Shown here: positions 1 to 9,088 of the stretch, one piece after another
Layout of the letters: each line of letters starts with the position of its first letter
How positions within the stretch are numbered: position 1 is the first letter of the stretch
Source: Gallionellaceae bacterium
GTDB taxonomy: Bacteria; Pseudomonadota; Gammaproteobacteria; Burkholderiales; Thiobacillaceae
Direction of reading: 5' to 3'
Length of the DNA: 64,000 bases
Assembly: GCA_028714875.1 (NCBI GenBank)
Contig: JAQTLN010000013.1
Location: 1 to 64,000, forward strand
Translations under genes and position numbers: made by a program
Notes under the pieces: generated by a model
Databases searched by the model: none
Seen by the model: only the letters and a program-made list of their open reading frames with translations
What the model was told of the DNA's origin: nothing

Positions 1-77
1 CGAACAGGACCGTGAAACATGTCCGCGCCAATGATAGTCGGCTTCGCGCCGGCGAAAGTAGGTCATCGCCAGACTCC
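1..77 (+). rRNA. 5S ribosomal RNA, 3' part
   Basis: The first bases match the 3' half of a proteobacterial 5S rRNA, ending in the conserved GTAGGTCATCGCCAGACTCC-type tail that closes the terminal helix. The 5' half lies outside the window. The 3' end is placed near 77 by analogy, since mature ends cannot be read from DNA. A strong terminator follows directly, so this is the end of an rRNA operon. Confidence 0.85.
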
Positions 78-87
78 CTCTTCACCC

Positions 88-112
88 AAAACCCCCGCTC
101 GGCGGGGGTTTT
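88..112 (+). terminator. Intrinsic terminator of the rRNA operon
   Basis: A perfect 11-bp stem, AAAACCCCCGC paired with GCGGGGGTTTT, has a 3-base loop and ends in a T run. It lies about 10 bases after the 5S end, as expected for the terminator of an rRNA operon. Confidence 0.9.
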
Positions 113-183
113 GCACTTCTGGCGCGCATTGTTTATAAGCGAATTGTGGCGATACTAATTATCCGCCGCACTAGCTGAGCTGA

Positions 184-206
184 AACGTGCGACCTGACCG
201 CACGTT
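184..206. promoter_or_regulatory. Inverted repeat upstream of the sensor kinase
   Basis: AACGTGCG and CGCACGTT form an 8-bp inverted repeat around a 7-base spacer, about 50 bp before the kinase start. No T run follows, so a terminator is unlikely. An operator for a dimeric regulator is possible. No regulator can be named. Confidence 0.35.
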
Positions 207-254
207 CATTCCAGACTCACATACCATCACGGCTCTGAATTACCGGCGCCACTC

Positions 255-1475
255 GTGACTACTCAAACTATCCCCGCAAATACCATTTCTAGGGCTGTTC
301 ATGTCACTCCTCCTCCTTTGGAGCCAGGTGATCGGCTACCGGTAATCGAGGTTCTGGCCGAGATTGCCAGCAGCATGAGTTCGGATGCCAATACCGATCA
401 GATGCTGTCACGCTTCCTGGAAATCATGGTCAGGATTTCCCGCGCCCGTGCCGGGGCTGTCCGTGTGTTGACCGCGGATGGCGAGCACCTGCGCATGATT
501 GGATCCATCGGCCTGAGTCAGGCTGTGCTCGACCGAGAGCGCTATGTGCCTCTCGAGTGCGGCATCTGTGGTCAGGCCACTCTCACCCAGTCCACCCAAT
601 ACGATAGCGTGCTTCAGGTGTGTCAGAAGCAGGTTCGCCACATCTATACCTCTTTGCAATGCAACACGGTGTATGCCGTCCCGCTGCGCCACAAGGGCAA
701 GGTACTCGGCGTCTACAACTTGTTCATGGAAGAGCCGCAGCCGCTGTCGGACGATATTCGCTACCTTTTCAACTCGATCAGCGAACACCTCGGCATGGCG
801 CTGGAGAATGCTCGGCTGACGCGCGAGAACATGCGCATTTCCTTGATGAACGAGCGCACCATGCTCGCGAATCAGATCCACGACTCCCTGGCTCAGACGC
901 TGGCCTATGCCAAGATGCGCCTGACTGTGCTCAACGAGGCCTTATCCGATAACGATCAGGAACGCTCCAATCGCTACCTGGGCGATGTCGAAGAGGCTGT
1001 CGACATGGCCTATTCGGAGTTGCGTAATTTGATTACACAATTCCGCGACCGCATTGATCCGCGTGGACTGGTGCCGGCGCTGCAGGAAATGGTCGAGAGT
1101 TTTCGCAAGAAAGCCAACGCCGACGTCGATTTCCTCAATGTCGCGCAGGACGTAGTGCTGACGCCGGAAGAGGAGATTCAGGTCTTCCATATCATTCAGG
1201 AATCGCTCTACAACATCTGCAAACATGCCCGTGCGCGCCATGTGGTGGTGACGCTGGACTTGCACGAGAACGAATATGTGGTGAATGTGGCCGACGATGG
1301 TGTGGGGCTGCGCGGTGGTGGCGCCTCCGACATCGGCAAGAGTTTCGGCTTGACCATAATGCGCGAACGGGCGGCCAAGCTAAATGGCAAGCTGACCATC
1401 GAAAGCCGTGCCGCCGGCGGCACCATCATTCGCCTGGCGTTTCCCGCGCATCCGGATGTCGAGGAACAGAAATGA
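255..1475 (+). CDS. NarX-like soluble sensor histidine kinase with four-Cys GAF domain
   Basis: Sensor kinase of the NarX/NreB (HPK7) type that should phosphorylate the response regulator encoded next. No membrane segment or P-box is present, so it is predicted to be cytoplasmic. Residues about 30-185 form a GAF-like domain with four cysteines (C102, C105, C123, C136). Residues about 195-265 are a HisKA_3 domain with the phospho-acceptor His209 in an IHDSLAQ motif. The C-terminus is an HATPase with an N-box near EESLYNICKHA and a G-box (DDGVGL). The start is GTG at 255; no better start was found. The stop overlaps the regulator start by 4 bases (ATGA). The cysteine spacing could ligate an Fe-S cluster or act as a redox switch, by analogy with NreB and AirS; this is inference. 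The ligand is unknown. Confidence 0.85.
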   Translation: MTTQTIPANTISRAVHVTPPPLEPGDRLPVIEVLAEIASSMSSDANTDQMLSRFLEIMVRISRARAGAVRVLTADGEHLRMIGSIGLSQAVLDRERYVPLECGICGQATLTQSTQYDSVLQVCQKQVRHIYTSLQCNTVYAVPLRHKGKVLGVYNLFMEEPQPLSDDIRYLFNSISEHLGMALENARLTRENMRISLMNERTMLANQIHDSLAQTLAYAKMRLTVLNEALSDNDQERSNRYLGDVEEAVDMAYSELRNLITQFRDRIDPRGLVPALQEMVESFRKKANADVDFLNVAQDVVLTPEEEIQVFHIIQESLYNICKHARARHVVVTLDLHENEYVVNVADDGVGLRGGGASDIGKSFGLTIMRERAAKLNGKLTIESRAAGGTIIRLAFPAHPDVEEQK

Positions 1476-2134
1476 GTCAGATGAGCATCGTCCTGGTGGA
1501 CGACCACACCTTGTTCCGCAAGGGACTCGCGGAACTCCTGGAGCGCGAAGGCGCGGTCAGAGTGGCGGACATCACCGGCAACCCCGCCGACGTGGCCGGT
1601 TTGTTACGCACCCATCATCCTGATGTGCTTCTACTCGACCTCAATATCGGCGGCATCGATGGCATCACGGTCATGCAGGAGTTGCGCGCTGAAGGTTTCA
1701 ATTTGCCCGTGCTGATACTGACCGTGAGCGAGGCTGAAGAAGATCTTGCGCGCGCCCTGCGTAGCGGCGCCAACGGATACCTGCTGAAAAGCATGGAACC
1801 CGACGAGGTGATCGATGCGATCGACCGCGCCGGGCGCGGAGAAACCGTGGTCGCGCCTGGTATGACCACGAAGCTGGTGCGCTTGCTCGATCACAAGAAC
1901 AACGCCGTGCCCTCGCTGCTTGATACCCTGACCCAACGTGAGCATGAAATCCTCACCCATCTCGGGCGCGGCGAGAGCAACAAGGCGATCGCCCGCCAAC
2001 TAGATATCAGCTACGACACCGTGAAGCTGCATGTGCGCCATGTGCTGGCCAAGCTCAATTTGTCTTCGCGGGTCGAAGCCGCGGTATTCGCGGTGGAAAA
2101 CCGGGTCATGAAGACGGGTGGAGAAAAACGCTAG
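1472..2134 (+). CDS. NarL/FixJ-family response regulator
   Basis: A 220-aa response regulator. The N-terminal receiver has the acidic pair VDDH, the phosphorylated Asp in LLLDLN, a T/S position in ILTVSE and the conserved Lys in YLLKSM. The C-terminal LuxR-type helix-turn-helix runs from TLTQREHEIL to NKAIARQLDISYDTVKLHV and SSRVEAAVFA, and resembles NarL more than other FixJ proteins. It is translationally coupled to the kinase by a 4-base overlap, so the two are a cognate pair. It is distinct from the second NarL in this window, and its targets are not evident. The gene ends just before the glycine riboswitch leader and no clear terminator separates them. Confidence 0.88.
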   Translation: MSQMSIVLVDDHTLFRKGLAELLEREGAVRVADITGNPADVAGLLRTHHPDVLLLDLNIGGIDGITVMQELRAEGFNLPVLILTVSEAEEDLARALRSGANGYLLKSMEPDEVIDAIDRAGRGETVVAPGMTTKLVRLLDHKNNAVPSLLDTLTQREHEILTHLGRGESNKAIARQLDISYDTVKLHVRHVLAKLNLSSRVEAAVFAVENRVMKTGGEKR

Positions 2135-2199
2135 CGTAAAAGCCTCAAGTCAACTGTGCGAGTTCGGGGCGCTCCGGTATAGTCGCGGCTGCCATCGTT

Positions 2200-2362
2200 T
2201 CCGTGGGAGAGAGTCCGCCAGTCGGACCGCCGAAGGCGCAACTCACCCGCAATCGCTCAGGTAAAAGGACCACGGAATATGGGCAACTCTGGAGAGCGTC
2301 GCTAGCCATCACGGCTATGCGGCCACCGATGGGGCAAATCTCTCAGGTGCCAGGACAGAGGG
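2200..2362 (+). promoter_or_regulatory. Tandem glycine riboswitch (gcvT element)
   Basis: Two consecutive glycine aptamers are visible. Aptamer I runs from TCCGTGG (2200) to CCACGGA (2276), which pair as P1, and contains GGGAGAGAGTCC and the CTCAGGTAAAAGGACC block. A short linker follows. Aptamer II runs from about 2287 to 2362, with GGAGAGCG and TCTCAGGTGCCAGGACAGAGG. Tandem aptamers of this type bind glycine and usually switch on glycine-cleavage genes. A candidate -10 (TATAGT, 2178-2183) precedes it but no good -35 was seen. The element commands lipA and the gcv genes. Confidence 0.93.
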
Positions 2363-2364
2363 GT

Positions 2365-2437
2365 GAAAGCCGGTAGTGATGCCGGCGCCCGCAAACAACA
2401 TTTGCGGGCGTCGGCGGACGACTGCCGGCTTTCTCTT
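2365..2437 (+). terminator. Riboswitch expression-platform hairpin with terminator features
   Basis: GAAAGCCGGTAGT (2365-2377) pairs with ACTGCCGGCTTTC (2421-2433). Inside it, an almost perfect second stem joins 2381-2395 with 2401-2415. The sequence TCTTTT follows. This long hairpin directly after aptamer II is the probable switch that ends transcription before lipA when glycine is scarce. Confidence 0.75.
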
Positions 2438-2460
2438 TTGATGTTTTTCTGGGGCCCGCT

Positions 2461-3378
2461 TTGCAAACTGTACGAAATGTTTCCCGCATGCCGATCTGGA
2501 TCCGCCAGAACCTCGGTCGGGAGTCCGCGTTTCCCCATACCGCGCGTGCCTTGCATGGGCGCAATCTCCATTCCGTTTGCGAAGAAGCGCGTTGTCCCAA
2601 CCGAGGGGAATGCTGGAGCCGGGGCACCGCGACCTTCATGTTGCTGGGTGACATCTGTACCCGCGCCTGCGCCTTCTGCTCGGTCAAGACCGGCAAGCCG
2701 ACTTGGCGGGATGCCGATGAGGCGCGTCGCGTAGCCGACGCGATTGTGGAAATGGGCGTCACTTTTGTCGTCCTTACCTCGGTCAATCGCGACGACCTGG
2801 ACGATGGTGGCGCCGGCGCGTTTGCCGAGTCTCTACGAGAATTACGTGTCCGCAGGCCGGAGATGGGTGTCGAGTTTCTCACCCCCGACTTTCGCAAGGT
2901 GCAGGCTGAGGCCGCCGAGCTGTTCACTCGCACCCTCTCCTGCCTGCCCAGCAATGCTCGCCGGGATTTGATATGGGGCCACAACATCGAAACCGTGCCG
3001 CGTCTATATCGCGAGGCGCGCAAGGGGGCGAAGTACGAGCGCTCCTTGCGTTTGCTGCGAATCGCCGCGCATTTGCCTAACATCGAAGCCAAGTCCGCGT
3101 TGATGCTGGGCCTGGGCGAGACACGGGATGAAGTCATCGACGTGCTGCGTGATCTGCGCGAAGTCGGTGTGCAGCGGCTGTCACTCGGGCAATATCTGCG
3201 CCCGACCCTGGATAACCTGCCGGTGGCGCGTTACCTGCATCCGGACGAATTCAGCGAATACGAAAGTATTGGCCGCGAGCTAGGGTTTACCTGGGTCAAG
3301 GCCGGACCACTGGTTCGCAGTTCCTATTACGCGGAAGAAATACAAGGAATCTCTCATGCTCAAACAGACGCCGCTTAA
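2461..3378 (+). CDS. lipA: Lipoyl synthase, radical SAM
   Basis: Lipoyl synthase inserts two sulfurs into octanoyl groups on lipoyl domains, here presumably those of GcvH. Both clusters are recognisable: the auxiliary CX4CX5C motif in [12 protein letters not shown] (C40, C45, C51) and the radical-SAM CX3CX2C in CTRACAFC (C66, C70, C73). The GLGET motif and the C-terminal RSSYYAEE, whose Ser ligates the auxiliary cluster, are present. Around residues 150-165 the family VFNHNLETVP block reads as a longer, divergent stretch before [11 protein letters not shown]. Start: TTG at 2461 gives 305 aa, but ATG at 2488 before PIWIRQNL also fits the family N-terminus; neither has a strong ribosome binding site. 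It overlaps gcvT by 23 bases and is first after the riboswitch. Confidence 0.93.
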   Translation: MQTVRNVSRMPIWIRQNLGRESAFPHTARALHGRNLHSVCEEARCPNRGECWSRGTATFMLLGDICTRACAFCSVKTGKPTWRDADEARRVADAIVEMGVTFVVLTSVNRDDLDDGGAGAFAESLRELRVRRPEMGVEFLTPDFRKVQAEAAELFTRTLSCLPSNARRDLIWGHNIETVPRLYREARKGAKYERSLRLLRIAAHLPNIEAKSALMLGLGETRDEVIDVLRDLREVGVQRLSLGQYLRPTLDNLPVARYLHPDEFSEYESIGRELGFTWVKAGPLVRSSYYAEEIQGISHAQTDAA

Positions 3379-4435
3379 CGCCAAGCATCACGAAGCCAAC
3401 GCCAAGCTGGTGGATTTTTCCGGCTGGGAAATGCCTATTCATTACGGATCGCAGGTCGAAGAGCACCATTTCGTGCGCAACGACGCGGGCATGTTCGATG
3501 TTTCTCACATGCTGCCGGTGGACATCAAGGGGGTGGGGACTCGCGCCTTTCTGCGCAAACTGGTCGCCAACAACATCGACAAGCTCCAGACCACCGGTCG
3601 CGCGCTTTATACCTGCATGCTGCATGAAGGCGGCGGTGTGGTGGATGATCTCATCGTCTATTTCATGTCCGAGTCCTGGTTTCGTCTGGTGGTCAACGCC
3701 GGTTGCGCCGACAAGGATCTGGCCTGGATGGAAGTACAGCGCGAGAAGTTGGCGCCCAAACTCAGCATCACCCCACGCCGCGACCTGGCGATGATCGCCA
3801 TCCAGGGACCAAACGCCGCCACCAAATTGTGGGCGGCGATGCCGGGCACGCGCGAGCTGGCGGAAGCGATGAAGCCGTTCCATGCCGTGGTGGTGGGCGA
3901 GATGTTTGTGGCCCGTACCGGCTATACCGGCGAAGACGGTTTCGAGGTCATGGTGCCCAATAAGGCCGCCCCGTTTTTCTGGCAGGCGCTGCTTGAAGCG
4001 GGTGTGAAGCCCTGTGGCCTCGGCGCTCGCGATACCTTGCGCCTGGAGGCCGGCATGAATCTATATGGCCAGGACATGGACGAAGGCGTCACGCCTTTCG
4101 ATTCCGGTCTGGCCTGGACCGTGGACATGTCCGGCGAACGCGACTTCATCGGCAAGGATGCCTTGTCGCGCCTGCCGCGCAACCGTCAACTGGTGGGCTT
4201 GAAGCTGCTCGATCGCGGTGTGCTGCGCGGGCATCAATCAGTCTTTACCGCGCTGGGGGAAGGCGAGATCACCAGCGGCAGTTTTTCGCCCACGCTCAAT
4301 GGTTCCGTTGCCCTGGCGCGGGTTCCCGTTGGCATCAAGGTCGGCGACACGGTTGAAGTCGATATACGCGGCAAACGCATGAAGGCCGCCGTAGTTAAAT
4401 ATCCATTCGTGCGCAACGGCAAAGCTCTGGTTTGA
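3356..4435 (+). CDS. gcvT: Glycine cleavage system T protein (aminomethyltransferase)
   Basis: GcvT releases ammonia from the aminomethyl arm on GcvH and passes the one-carbon unit to tetrahydrofolate. The 359-aa length is normal. The N-terminal motif [13 protein letters not shown], the [11 protein letters not shown] segment holding the catalytic Asp (D97/D98), and [12 protein letters not shown] and [12 protein letters not shown] of the folate-binding core are all visible. The C-terminal barrel ends in KYPFVRNGK. The start overlaps the end of lipA by 23 bases, indicating translational coupling. It belongs to the glycine-riboswitch operon. Confidence 0.97.
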   Translation: MLKQTPLNAKHHEANAKLVDFSGWEMPIHYGSQVEEHHFVRNDAGMFDVSHMLPVDIKGVGTRAFLRKLVANNIDKLQTTGRALYTCMLHEGGGVVDDLIVYFMSESWFRLVVNAGCADKDLAWMEVQREKLAPKLSITPRRDLAMIAIQGPNAATKLWAAMPGTRELAEAMKPFHAVVVGEMFVARTGYTGEDGFEVMVPNKAAPFFWQALLEAGVKPCGLGARDTLRLEAGMNLYGQDMDEGVTPFDSGLAWTVDMSGERDFIGKDALSRLPRNRQLVGLKLLDRGVLRGHQSVFTALGEGEITSGSFSPTLNGSVALARVPVGIKVGDTVEVDIRGKRMKAAVVKYPFVRNGKALV

Positions 4436-4463
4436 ATTTGACTCATCAATTAGGAAGAACAAC

Positions 4464-4853
4464 ATGTCGATCCCCGCTGATCTGAAATACACCAAATCCC
4501 ACGAATGGGCGCGCTTGGAAGCCGATGGCGGCGTCTCCGTCGGCATCACCCACCATGCCCAGGAATTGCTGGGCGATATGGTGTTCGTGGAAACCCCCAC
4601 CGTCGGCCGCAAGCTGGTGGCGGGTGAGGAATGCGCCGTGGTGGAGTCGGTGAAAGCCGCCTCCGACGTTTATTCACCCATTGCCGGCGAAGTTCTCGCC
4701 GGCAATGGCGACTTGGAAGGCGCGCCGGAGTCCATCAACCAGGATCCCTACGCCGCCTGGATGTTCCGCCTCAAGCCCGACAACGTCACCGCGCTTGATG
4801 GCCTGATGGACGCGACCGCTTACGCCGCTCACGTCGAGTCGGAAGCCCACTAA
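4464..4853 (+). CDS. gcvH: Glycine cleavage system H protein
   Basis: GcvH is the lipoylated shuttle between the P, T and L proteins. The 129-aa sequence has the expected beta-barrel pattern and the lipoylation motif [13 protein letters not shown] with Lys64 as modified residue, followed by AGEVLAGN and [15 protein letters not shown] good ribosome binding site (AGGAAG) lies 8-10 bases before ATG 4464. Lipoylation presumably depends on the lipA gene of the same operon. No lipB or lpd is in the window. Confidence 0.97.
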   Translation: MSIPADLKYTKSHEWARLEADGGVSVGITHHAQELLGDMVFVETPTVGRKLVAGEECAVVESVKAASDVYSPIAGEVLAGNGDLEGAPESINQDPYAAWMFRLKPDNVTALDGLMDATAYAAHVESEAH

Positions 4854-4855
4854 CA

Positions 4856-4957
4856 CAGGACTGAGTGCCGAGGACTGAGGACTGAGTGCTTAGCTTATTA
4901 CTCAGACCTCGCCACTCAGCACTCAGACCTCGCCACTCGCACCTCGCTACTCACACC
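4856..4957. repeat. Imperfect repeat/palindrome between gcvH and gcvPA
   Basis: This gap holds several copies of GGACTGAG(TG) on the left and the complementary (CA)CTCAG / ACCTCGCCACTC units on the right, making an imperfect inverted-repeat array of about 100 bp. It contains no gene and sits between two operon genes. It differs from the other repeat families in the window. Confidence 0.7.
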
Positions 4958-4958
4958 C

Positions 4959-6446
4959 ATGCCCTTCATCCCCCACACCGAAGCCGACATCTTCGCCATG
5001 CTGGAAAGCATCGGCGCGCCGTCGCTGGATGCCCTGTTCGACGAAATTCCCGCCGACCTCAATTGCGCCGGTCTCAAGGGCATCCCCGCCGGCCTGTCCG
5101 AGATGGCCGTTACCCGCCTGATGCACGGTCGCGCCGCGCAAGATGGTTTCTACAGCAACTTCATCGGCGCGGGCGCCTACGAGCACCATATCCCTGCGGC
5201 GGTCTGGCAGATCGTCACACGCGGCGAGTTCTACTCCGCCTACACGCCCTATCAGGCCGAGGCCAGCCAGGGCACGCTGCAACTGTTGTACGAATACCAG
5301 ACCATGATGGCCAGCCTCACCGGCCTCGATGTCTCCAATGCCTCGCTCTACGACGGCGCTTCCGCGCTGGCCGAAGCCGTGCTGATGGCGGTGCGCGCCA
5401 ACAAGGCCGGCGTGCGCCGGGTGCTGATGCCCGCCACGGTGCATCCCCGCTACCGCGCCGTGGTCCAGTCCACGGTCAAGCACCAGGGCATCGAACTGGT
5501 CAGCGTGGCTTATGACCCGGCAACCGGCGCCACCGATCTGGCCGCGCTCGATGCACTGGCCGGCACGCACGCCGCCGCGCTGGTCATCCCGCAACCCAAC
5601 TTTTTCGGCGCCCTGGAGCCGGTGGACGTGCTCACCGACTGGGCGCATGCCCACGGCATGCTCGCCATCGCCGTGACCAATCCGCTATCACTGGCTTTGC
5701 TGAAAGCGCCCGGGCAGTGGGGTGGCGGGAATGCCGCATATTCCTCCCTCACCCCCAGCCCCTCTCCCGAGGAAAGAGGGGAGCCTAGTGCTCCCCTGCG
5801 GGGAGGAGATGTGGTTGGGGCGGACATCTGCGTCGGCGACGGTCAGCCGCTGGGTGTGCCGCTGTCATCCGGCGGCCCCTATTTCGGCTTCATGACCGCG
5901 CGCCAGGCGCTGGTGCGGCAGATGCCCGGCCGCATCGTCGGTCGCACCGTCGATCTCGATGGCAAACCCGGCTTCGCTCTCACCCTGCAAGCGCGGGAAC
6001 AGCACATCCGTCGTTCCAAGGCCACGTCCAACATCTGCACCAACCAGGGCCTGCTGGTCACCGCCGCCACCATCCACATGTCCCTGCTGGGGCCGGAAGG
6101 CTTGAAGAACGTGGCCCTGGCCTCGCACGCCAGCACCCGCGCTCTGCTCGACAAGCTGGCGTCACTGTCCGGTGTCGAGCGTGTCTTCAACGTGCCGTTT
6201 TTCCATGAAACGGTGATCCGCGTGAACACCCCGGTGCCCGATGTGCTGCGCGCCTTGCGTGCCCAAGGCATCCTTGGTGGTCACGACCTAGGCCGCGACT
6301 ACCCGGAACTGGCGGGCTGCATCCTGATCTGCGCCACCGAAACCAAGACCGAGGACGATCTGGAACAGTATCGGCAACAATTGGAACGTATCCTCAGTCG
6401 GCGCAATGGGCGTGAGCCCGGCGTGCCGCCTTGTGCGTACAAGTAG
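4959..6446 (+). CDS. gcvPA: Glycine dehydrogenase (decarboxylating) subunit 1, with repeat-derived insertion
   Basis: GcvPA is the N-terminal half of split P protein, which with GcvPB decarboxylates glycine on PLP. Family motifs include YHTEADI-like [82 protein letters not shown] and [12 protein letters not shown]. At 495 aa it is longer than the usual roughly 450. The excess is explained mainly by residues about 256-286 ([15 protein letters not shown]...), which break the conserved segment [15 protein letters not shown] and are encoded by a copy of a dispersed palindromic repeat kept in frame. The insertion lies near a surface-type loop, so activity may survive. Start ATG 4959 follows the upstream repeat array; no strong ribosome binding site is seen. 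Confidence 0.94.
   Translation: MPFIPHTEADIFAMLESIGAPSLDALFDEIPADLNCAGLKGIPAGLSEMAVTRLMHGRAAQDGFYSNFIGAGAYEHHIPAAVWQIVTRGEFYSAYTPYQAEASQGTLQLLYEYQTMMASLTGLDVSNASLYDGASALAEAVLMAVRANKAGVRRVLMPATVHPRYRAVVQSTVKHQGIELVSVAYDPATGATDLAALDALAGTHAAALVIPQPNFFGALEPVDVLTDWAHAHGMLAIAVTNPLSLALLKAPGQWGGGNAAYSSLTPSPSPEERGEPSAPLRGGDVVGADICVGDGQPLGVPLSSGGPYFGFMTARQALVRQMPGRIVGRTVDLDGKPGFALTLQAREQHIRRSKATSNICTNQGLLVTAATIHMSLLGPEGLKNVALASHASTRALLDKLASLSGVERVFNVPFFHETVIRVNTPVPDVLRALRAQGILGGHDLGRDYPELAGCILICATETKTEDDLEQYRQQLERILSRRNGREPGVPPCAYK
5724..5816. repeat. Palindromic CCCCTCTCCC repeat inserted in gcvPA
   Basis: This stretch contains CCTCACCCCCAGCCCCTCTCCC, then GAAAGAGGGGAG, then CTCCCCTGCGGGGAG. It is the family also seen at 6456, 14290, 23033, 57537 and 59283. 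It is 93 bp, a multiple of three, and is read in frame inside gcvPA. Confidence 0.8.
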
Positions 6447-6455
6447 ACCCACCCG

Positions 6456-6496
6456 CCCTCACCCCCGGCCCCTCTCCCACGCGTGGGAGAGGGGAG
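6456..6496. repeat. CCCCTCTCCC palindromic repeat after gcvPA
   Basis: CCCTCACCCCCGGCCCCTCTCCCACGCGTGGGAGAGGGGAG forms a hairpin with stem CCCCTCTCCCACG/CGTGGGAGAGGGG. Same family as the element inside gcvPA. It could act as a weak terminator or as an mRNA-stabilising hairpin between gcvPA and tpx, though no T run follows. Confidence 0.85.
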
Positions 6497-6541
6497 ATTC
6501 GAGGGGCGCTAAGGCGACCGTTACATTAATGGAGACTTGAC

Positions 6542-7054
6542 ATGGCAACAGTAACCCTGGGCGGCGAACCCATCAGCGTCGGCGGCAACTTCCCGCGTCC
6601 CGGCGATTCCGCGCATTCCTTCATGCTGGTCGACAAGGACCTGAAAGATGTTTCCCTGTCCTCGTTCTGGGGCAAGCGCAAGATCCTCAATATCGTGCCC
6701 AGTCTCGATACCCCGGTCTGCCAGGCCTCCGCGCGCAAGTTCAACGAAGCCGTTGGCGCGGTTCCCAACACCATCGTGCTGGTCATTTCCGCCGACCTGC
6801 CGTTTGCGCAGAACCGCTTTTGCGGCGCCGAGGGTCTGAGCCATGTCATCACCCTCTCCACCATGCGCGGACGTGATTTCCACAAGGATTATGGCGTCAT
6901 GATCATGGACCCGCCCCTGTCCGGCCTCACCGCTCGCGCCGTCGTGGTGCTGGATGAAAACGACAAGGTCGTATTCTCGGAACTGGTCCCGGAAATCAAG
7001 CAGGAACCCAACTACGAAGCCGCTCTCGCCGCCGCGCGCGGCGAACCCCTGTAA
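6542..7054 (+). CDS. tpx: Thiol peroxidase (atypical 2-Cys peroxiredoxin)
   Basis: Tpx reduces H2O2 and alkyl hydroperoxides using thioredoxin. The 170-aa protein has the Tpx signature [15 protein letters not shown], with peroxidatic Cys60, and [16 protein letters not shown], with resolving Cys94. Other Tpx traits are [18 protein letters not shown] and NYEAALAA. It has no signal peptide. It lies between gcvPA and gcvPB, with palindromic repeats on both sides, so it probably joined or was trapped in the glycine-cleavage operon. Co-expression with a lipoate-dependent system may protect thiols and Fe-S clusters; this is inference. Confidence 0.96.
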   Translation: MATVTLGGEPISVGGNFPRPGDSAHSFMLVDKDLKDVSLSSFWGKRKILNIVPSLDTPVCQASARKFNEAVGAVPNTIVLVISADLPFAQNRFCGAEGLSHVITLSTMRGRDFHKDYGVMIMDPPLSGLTARAVVVLDENDKVVFSELVPEIKQEPNYEAALAAARGEPL

Positions 7055-7056
7055 TT

Positions 7057-7171
7057 TCGGATTGCGGATTTCGGATTTCGGATTTTTTCTTGCGCGGCTG
7101 CGCCGCGCCTGACCAGCCAAATCCGAAATCCGAAATCCGAAATCCGAAATCCGAAATCCGAAATCCGAAAT
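7057..7171. repeat. Inverted array of 7-bp TTTCGGA / AAATCCG units
   Basis: About four tandem copies of the heptamer TTTCGGA are followed by a GC-rich spacer (GCGCGGCTGCGCCGCGC is itself palindromic). Seven or more copies of its complement AAATCCG then run up to the gcvPB start. The array can fold into one long hairpin. It separates tpx from gcvPB. Confidence 0.9.
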
Positions 7172-7177
7172 CCAACC

Positions 7178-8626
7178 ATGCTCATCTTCGAACACGCCCA
7201 TCCCGGTCGCCGCGCCCACGCCCAGGCACCTTACAACGCGCCCGCGGCAGACGACCTGCCCGCCGAACTGCTGCGCCAGAGCCCGCCGCTGCTGCCGGAA
7301 ACCTCGGAACTGGACGTGGTGCGGCATTACACCCGCCTCTCCCAGAAGAACTTCAGCATCGACACCCAGTTCTATCCGCTCGGCTCCTGCACCATGAAAT
7401 ACAACCCGCGCGCCTGCAACACCCTGGCCATGCTGCCGCAGTTCCTGGCGCGGCACCCGCTGGCGGACGTGGAAACCGGGCAGGGCTTCCTGGTTTCCAT
7501 GTACGAGTTGCAGGAAATGCTGAAAGAAGTCACCGGCATGGCGGCGGTGAGCATGGCGCCGATGGCCGGCGCTCACGGCGAGTTCGCCGGCGTGGCGATG
7601 ATTCGCGCCTATCACGATGCCCGTGGCGACAGCGCGCGGCGGGAAATTATCTGCCCCGACGCGGCGCACGGCACCAACCCCGCCACCGCCAGTATGTGCG
7701 GCTACACGGTCAGGGAGATTCCCACCGACCGCCAGGGCAACGTTGATCTGGAAGCCTTGCGCGCCGCCGTCGGGCCGCAAACCGCAGGCCTCATGCTCAC
7801 CAACCCGTCCACCCTGGGCGTGTTCGAGCAGTCCATCGTCGAAATCCAGAGAATCGTCCACGCGGCCGGCGGCCTCAGCTACTACGACGGCGCCAACCTC
7901 AACGCCATTCTCGGTCGCGTGCGGCCCGGCGACATGGGCTTCGACGTCATCCACATGAATCTGCACAAGACCTTCTCCACCCCACACGGCGGTGGCGGCC
8001 CCGGCGCCGGCCCGGTGGGCGTGTCGGAACGTCTCAAGCCGTTCCTGCCGATCCCCTATGTATTGGAGGATCGCGGCTTCCACCGTTGGGCGGAGGAGGG
8101 CGACTGTCCGCAATCCATCGGTCGCCTCTCCACCTTCGGCGGCAACATGGGCGTGCTGCTGCGCGCCTGGGTCTACGCCCGCATGCTGGGTGGGCAGGGC
8201 ATGCTGCGGGTGGCCGAGTTCGCCGCCCTCAACGCCAACTACCTGGCCGCCGAGTTGCGCAAAGCCGGCTTCGACCTCGCCTTCCCGGAACGTCGCGCCA
8301 GCCACGAGTTCATCGTCACCCTGAAGAAGCTCAAGGATGCCACCGGCATCAGCGCCATGGACTTCGCCAAGCGCCTGCTCGATTACGGCTTCCACGCGCC
8401 CACCACCTACTTCCCCATGCTGGTACCCGAATGCTTGCTGATCGAACCCACCGAAACGGAAAGCAAGGAAACCCTGGACGCCTTCGTCACGGCGATGGTC
8501 AAGGTCAGGGATGAAGCGCAACTGGAACCCGAACTGGTGAAGGGCGCGCCCCACACCCTGCCGGTACGCCGCCTCGACGACGTCAAGGCCGCGCGCGAAC
8601 TCGACCTGACCTGGAAACCCGTTTGA
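7178..8626 (+). CDS. gcvPB: Glycine dehydrogenase (decarboxylating) subunit 2
   Basis: C-terminal half of split P protein, carrying PLP. The 482-aa sequence contains [14 protein letters not shown], the glycine/PLP region [37 protein letters not shown] and the PLP lysine K264 in [20 protein letters not shown]. It pairs with GcvPA as an alpha2beta2 enzyme. The start ATG 7178 is placed directly after the heptamer repeat, so its ribosome binding region is repeat sequence (no purine-rich Shine-Dalgarno seen). The end overlaps dgkA by 4 bases. Confidence 0.97.
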   Translation: MLIFEHAHPGRRAHAQAPYNAPAADDLPAELLRQSPPLLPETSELDVVRHYTRLSQKNFSIDTQFYPLGSCTMKYNPRACNTLAMLPQFLARHPLADVETGQGFLVSMYELQEMLKEVTGMAAVSMAPMAGAHGEFAGVAMIRAYHDARGDSARREIICPDAAHGTNPATASMCGYTVREIPTDRQGNVDLEALRAAVGPQTAGLMLTNPSTLGVFEQSIVEIQRIVHAAGGLSYYDGANLNAILGRVRPGDMGFDVIHMNLHKTFSTPHGGGGPGAGPVGVSERLKPFLPIPYVLEDRGFHRWAEEGDCPQSIGRLSTFGGNMGVLLRAWVYARMLGGQGMLRVAEFAALNANYLAAELRKAGFDLAFPERRASHEFIVTLKKLKDATGISAMDFAKRLLDYGFHAPTTYFPMLVPECLLIEPTETESKETLDAFVTAMVKVRDEAQLEPELVKGAPHTLPVRRLDDVKAARELDLTWKPV

Positions 8627-9000
8627 ACGCGGGAGAAAGTCCGCACAAAGGCAAGACCGGCCTCAAGCGGGTCTGGAACGCGCTTTTCTACTCCCTGGCC
8701 GGATTCAAGGCCGCCTGGAAACACGAGGACGCCTTCCGTCAGGAAGCGCTCCTCGCCTTGGTCCTCATTCCGCTGGCATTCATTCTCGATGTCGCGGCTA
8801 TCGGCCGCGCTCTGATGATCGCCAGCGTTTTTTTGGTACTCATCGTCGAACTCGTCAACTCCGCCATCGAAGCCACCGTGGACCGCATCTCCCTGGAAAA
8901 CCACCAACTCGCCAAACGCGCCAAGGACATCGGCAGCGCCGCCGTGCTGATCGCCCTGGTCGATGTGCTGGTGGTCTGGGGCGTGGTGTTATTCACCTGA
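8623..9000 (+). CDS. dgkA: Diacylglycerol kinase, DgkA family
   Basis: Small integral-membrane kinase that recycles diacylglycerol to phosphatidic acid. At 125 aa it has three predicted membrane helices (about 39-57, 62-82, 103-124). The DgkA signature [13 protein letters not shown] and [13 protein letters not shown] match E. coli DgkA. The N-terminal amphipathic stretch [28 protein letters not shown] is typical. The start is TTG 8623, overlapping the gcvPB stop by 4 bases (TTGA), so it is translationally coupled to the operon. No functional link to glycine cleavage is known. Confidence 0.93.
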   Translation: MNAGESPHKGKTGLKRVWNALFYSLAGFKAAWKHEDAFRQEALLALVLIPLAFILDVAAIGRALMIASVFLVLIVELVNSAIEATVDRISLENHQLAKRAKDIGSAAVLIALVDVLVVWGVVLFT

Positions 9001-9088
9001 GTCGTTCGTTTCATTGGTTGCGGTAGCGCAAGCGGCACGGGTATATAGATAGACATGATGGTCCACCCGATTAACGCTTAATCCAGAT

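Noticed and set aside
7057..7171. CRISPR array
   Set aside because: The repeat unit is only 7 bp with no spacers, and units are inverted on the two sides.
6521..8554. Minus-strand frame of 677 codons opposite tpx and gcvPB
   Set aside because: Crosses the heptamer repeat, and all conserved motifs are on the plus strand.
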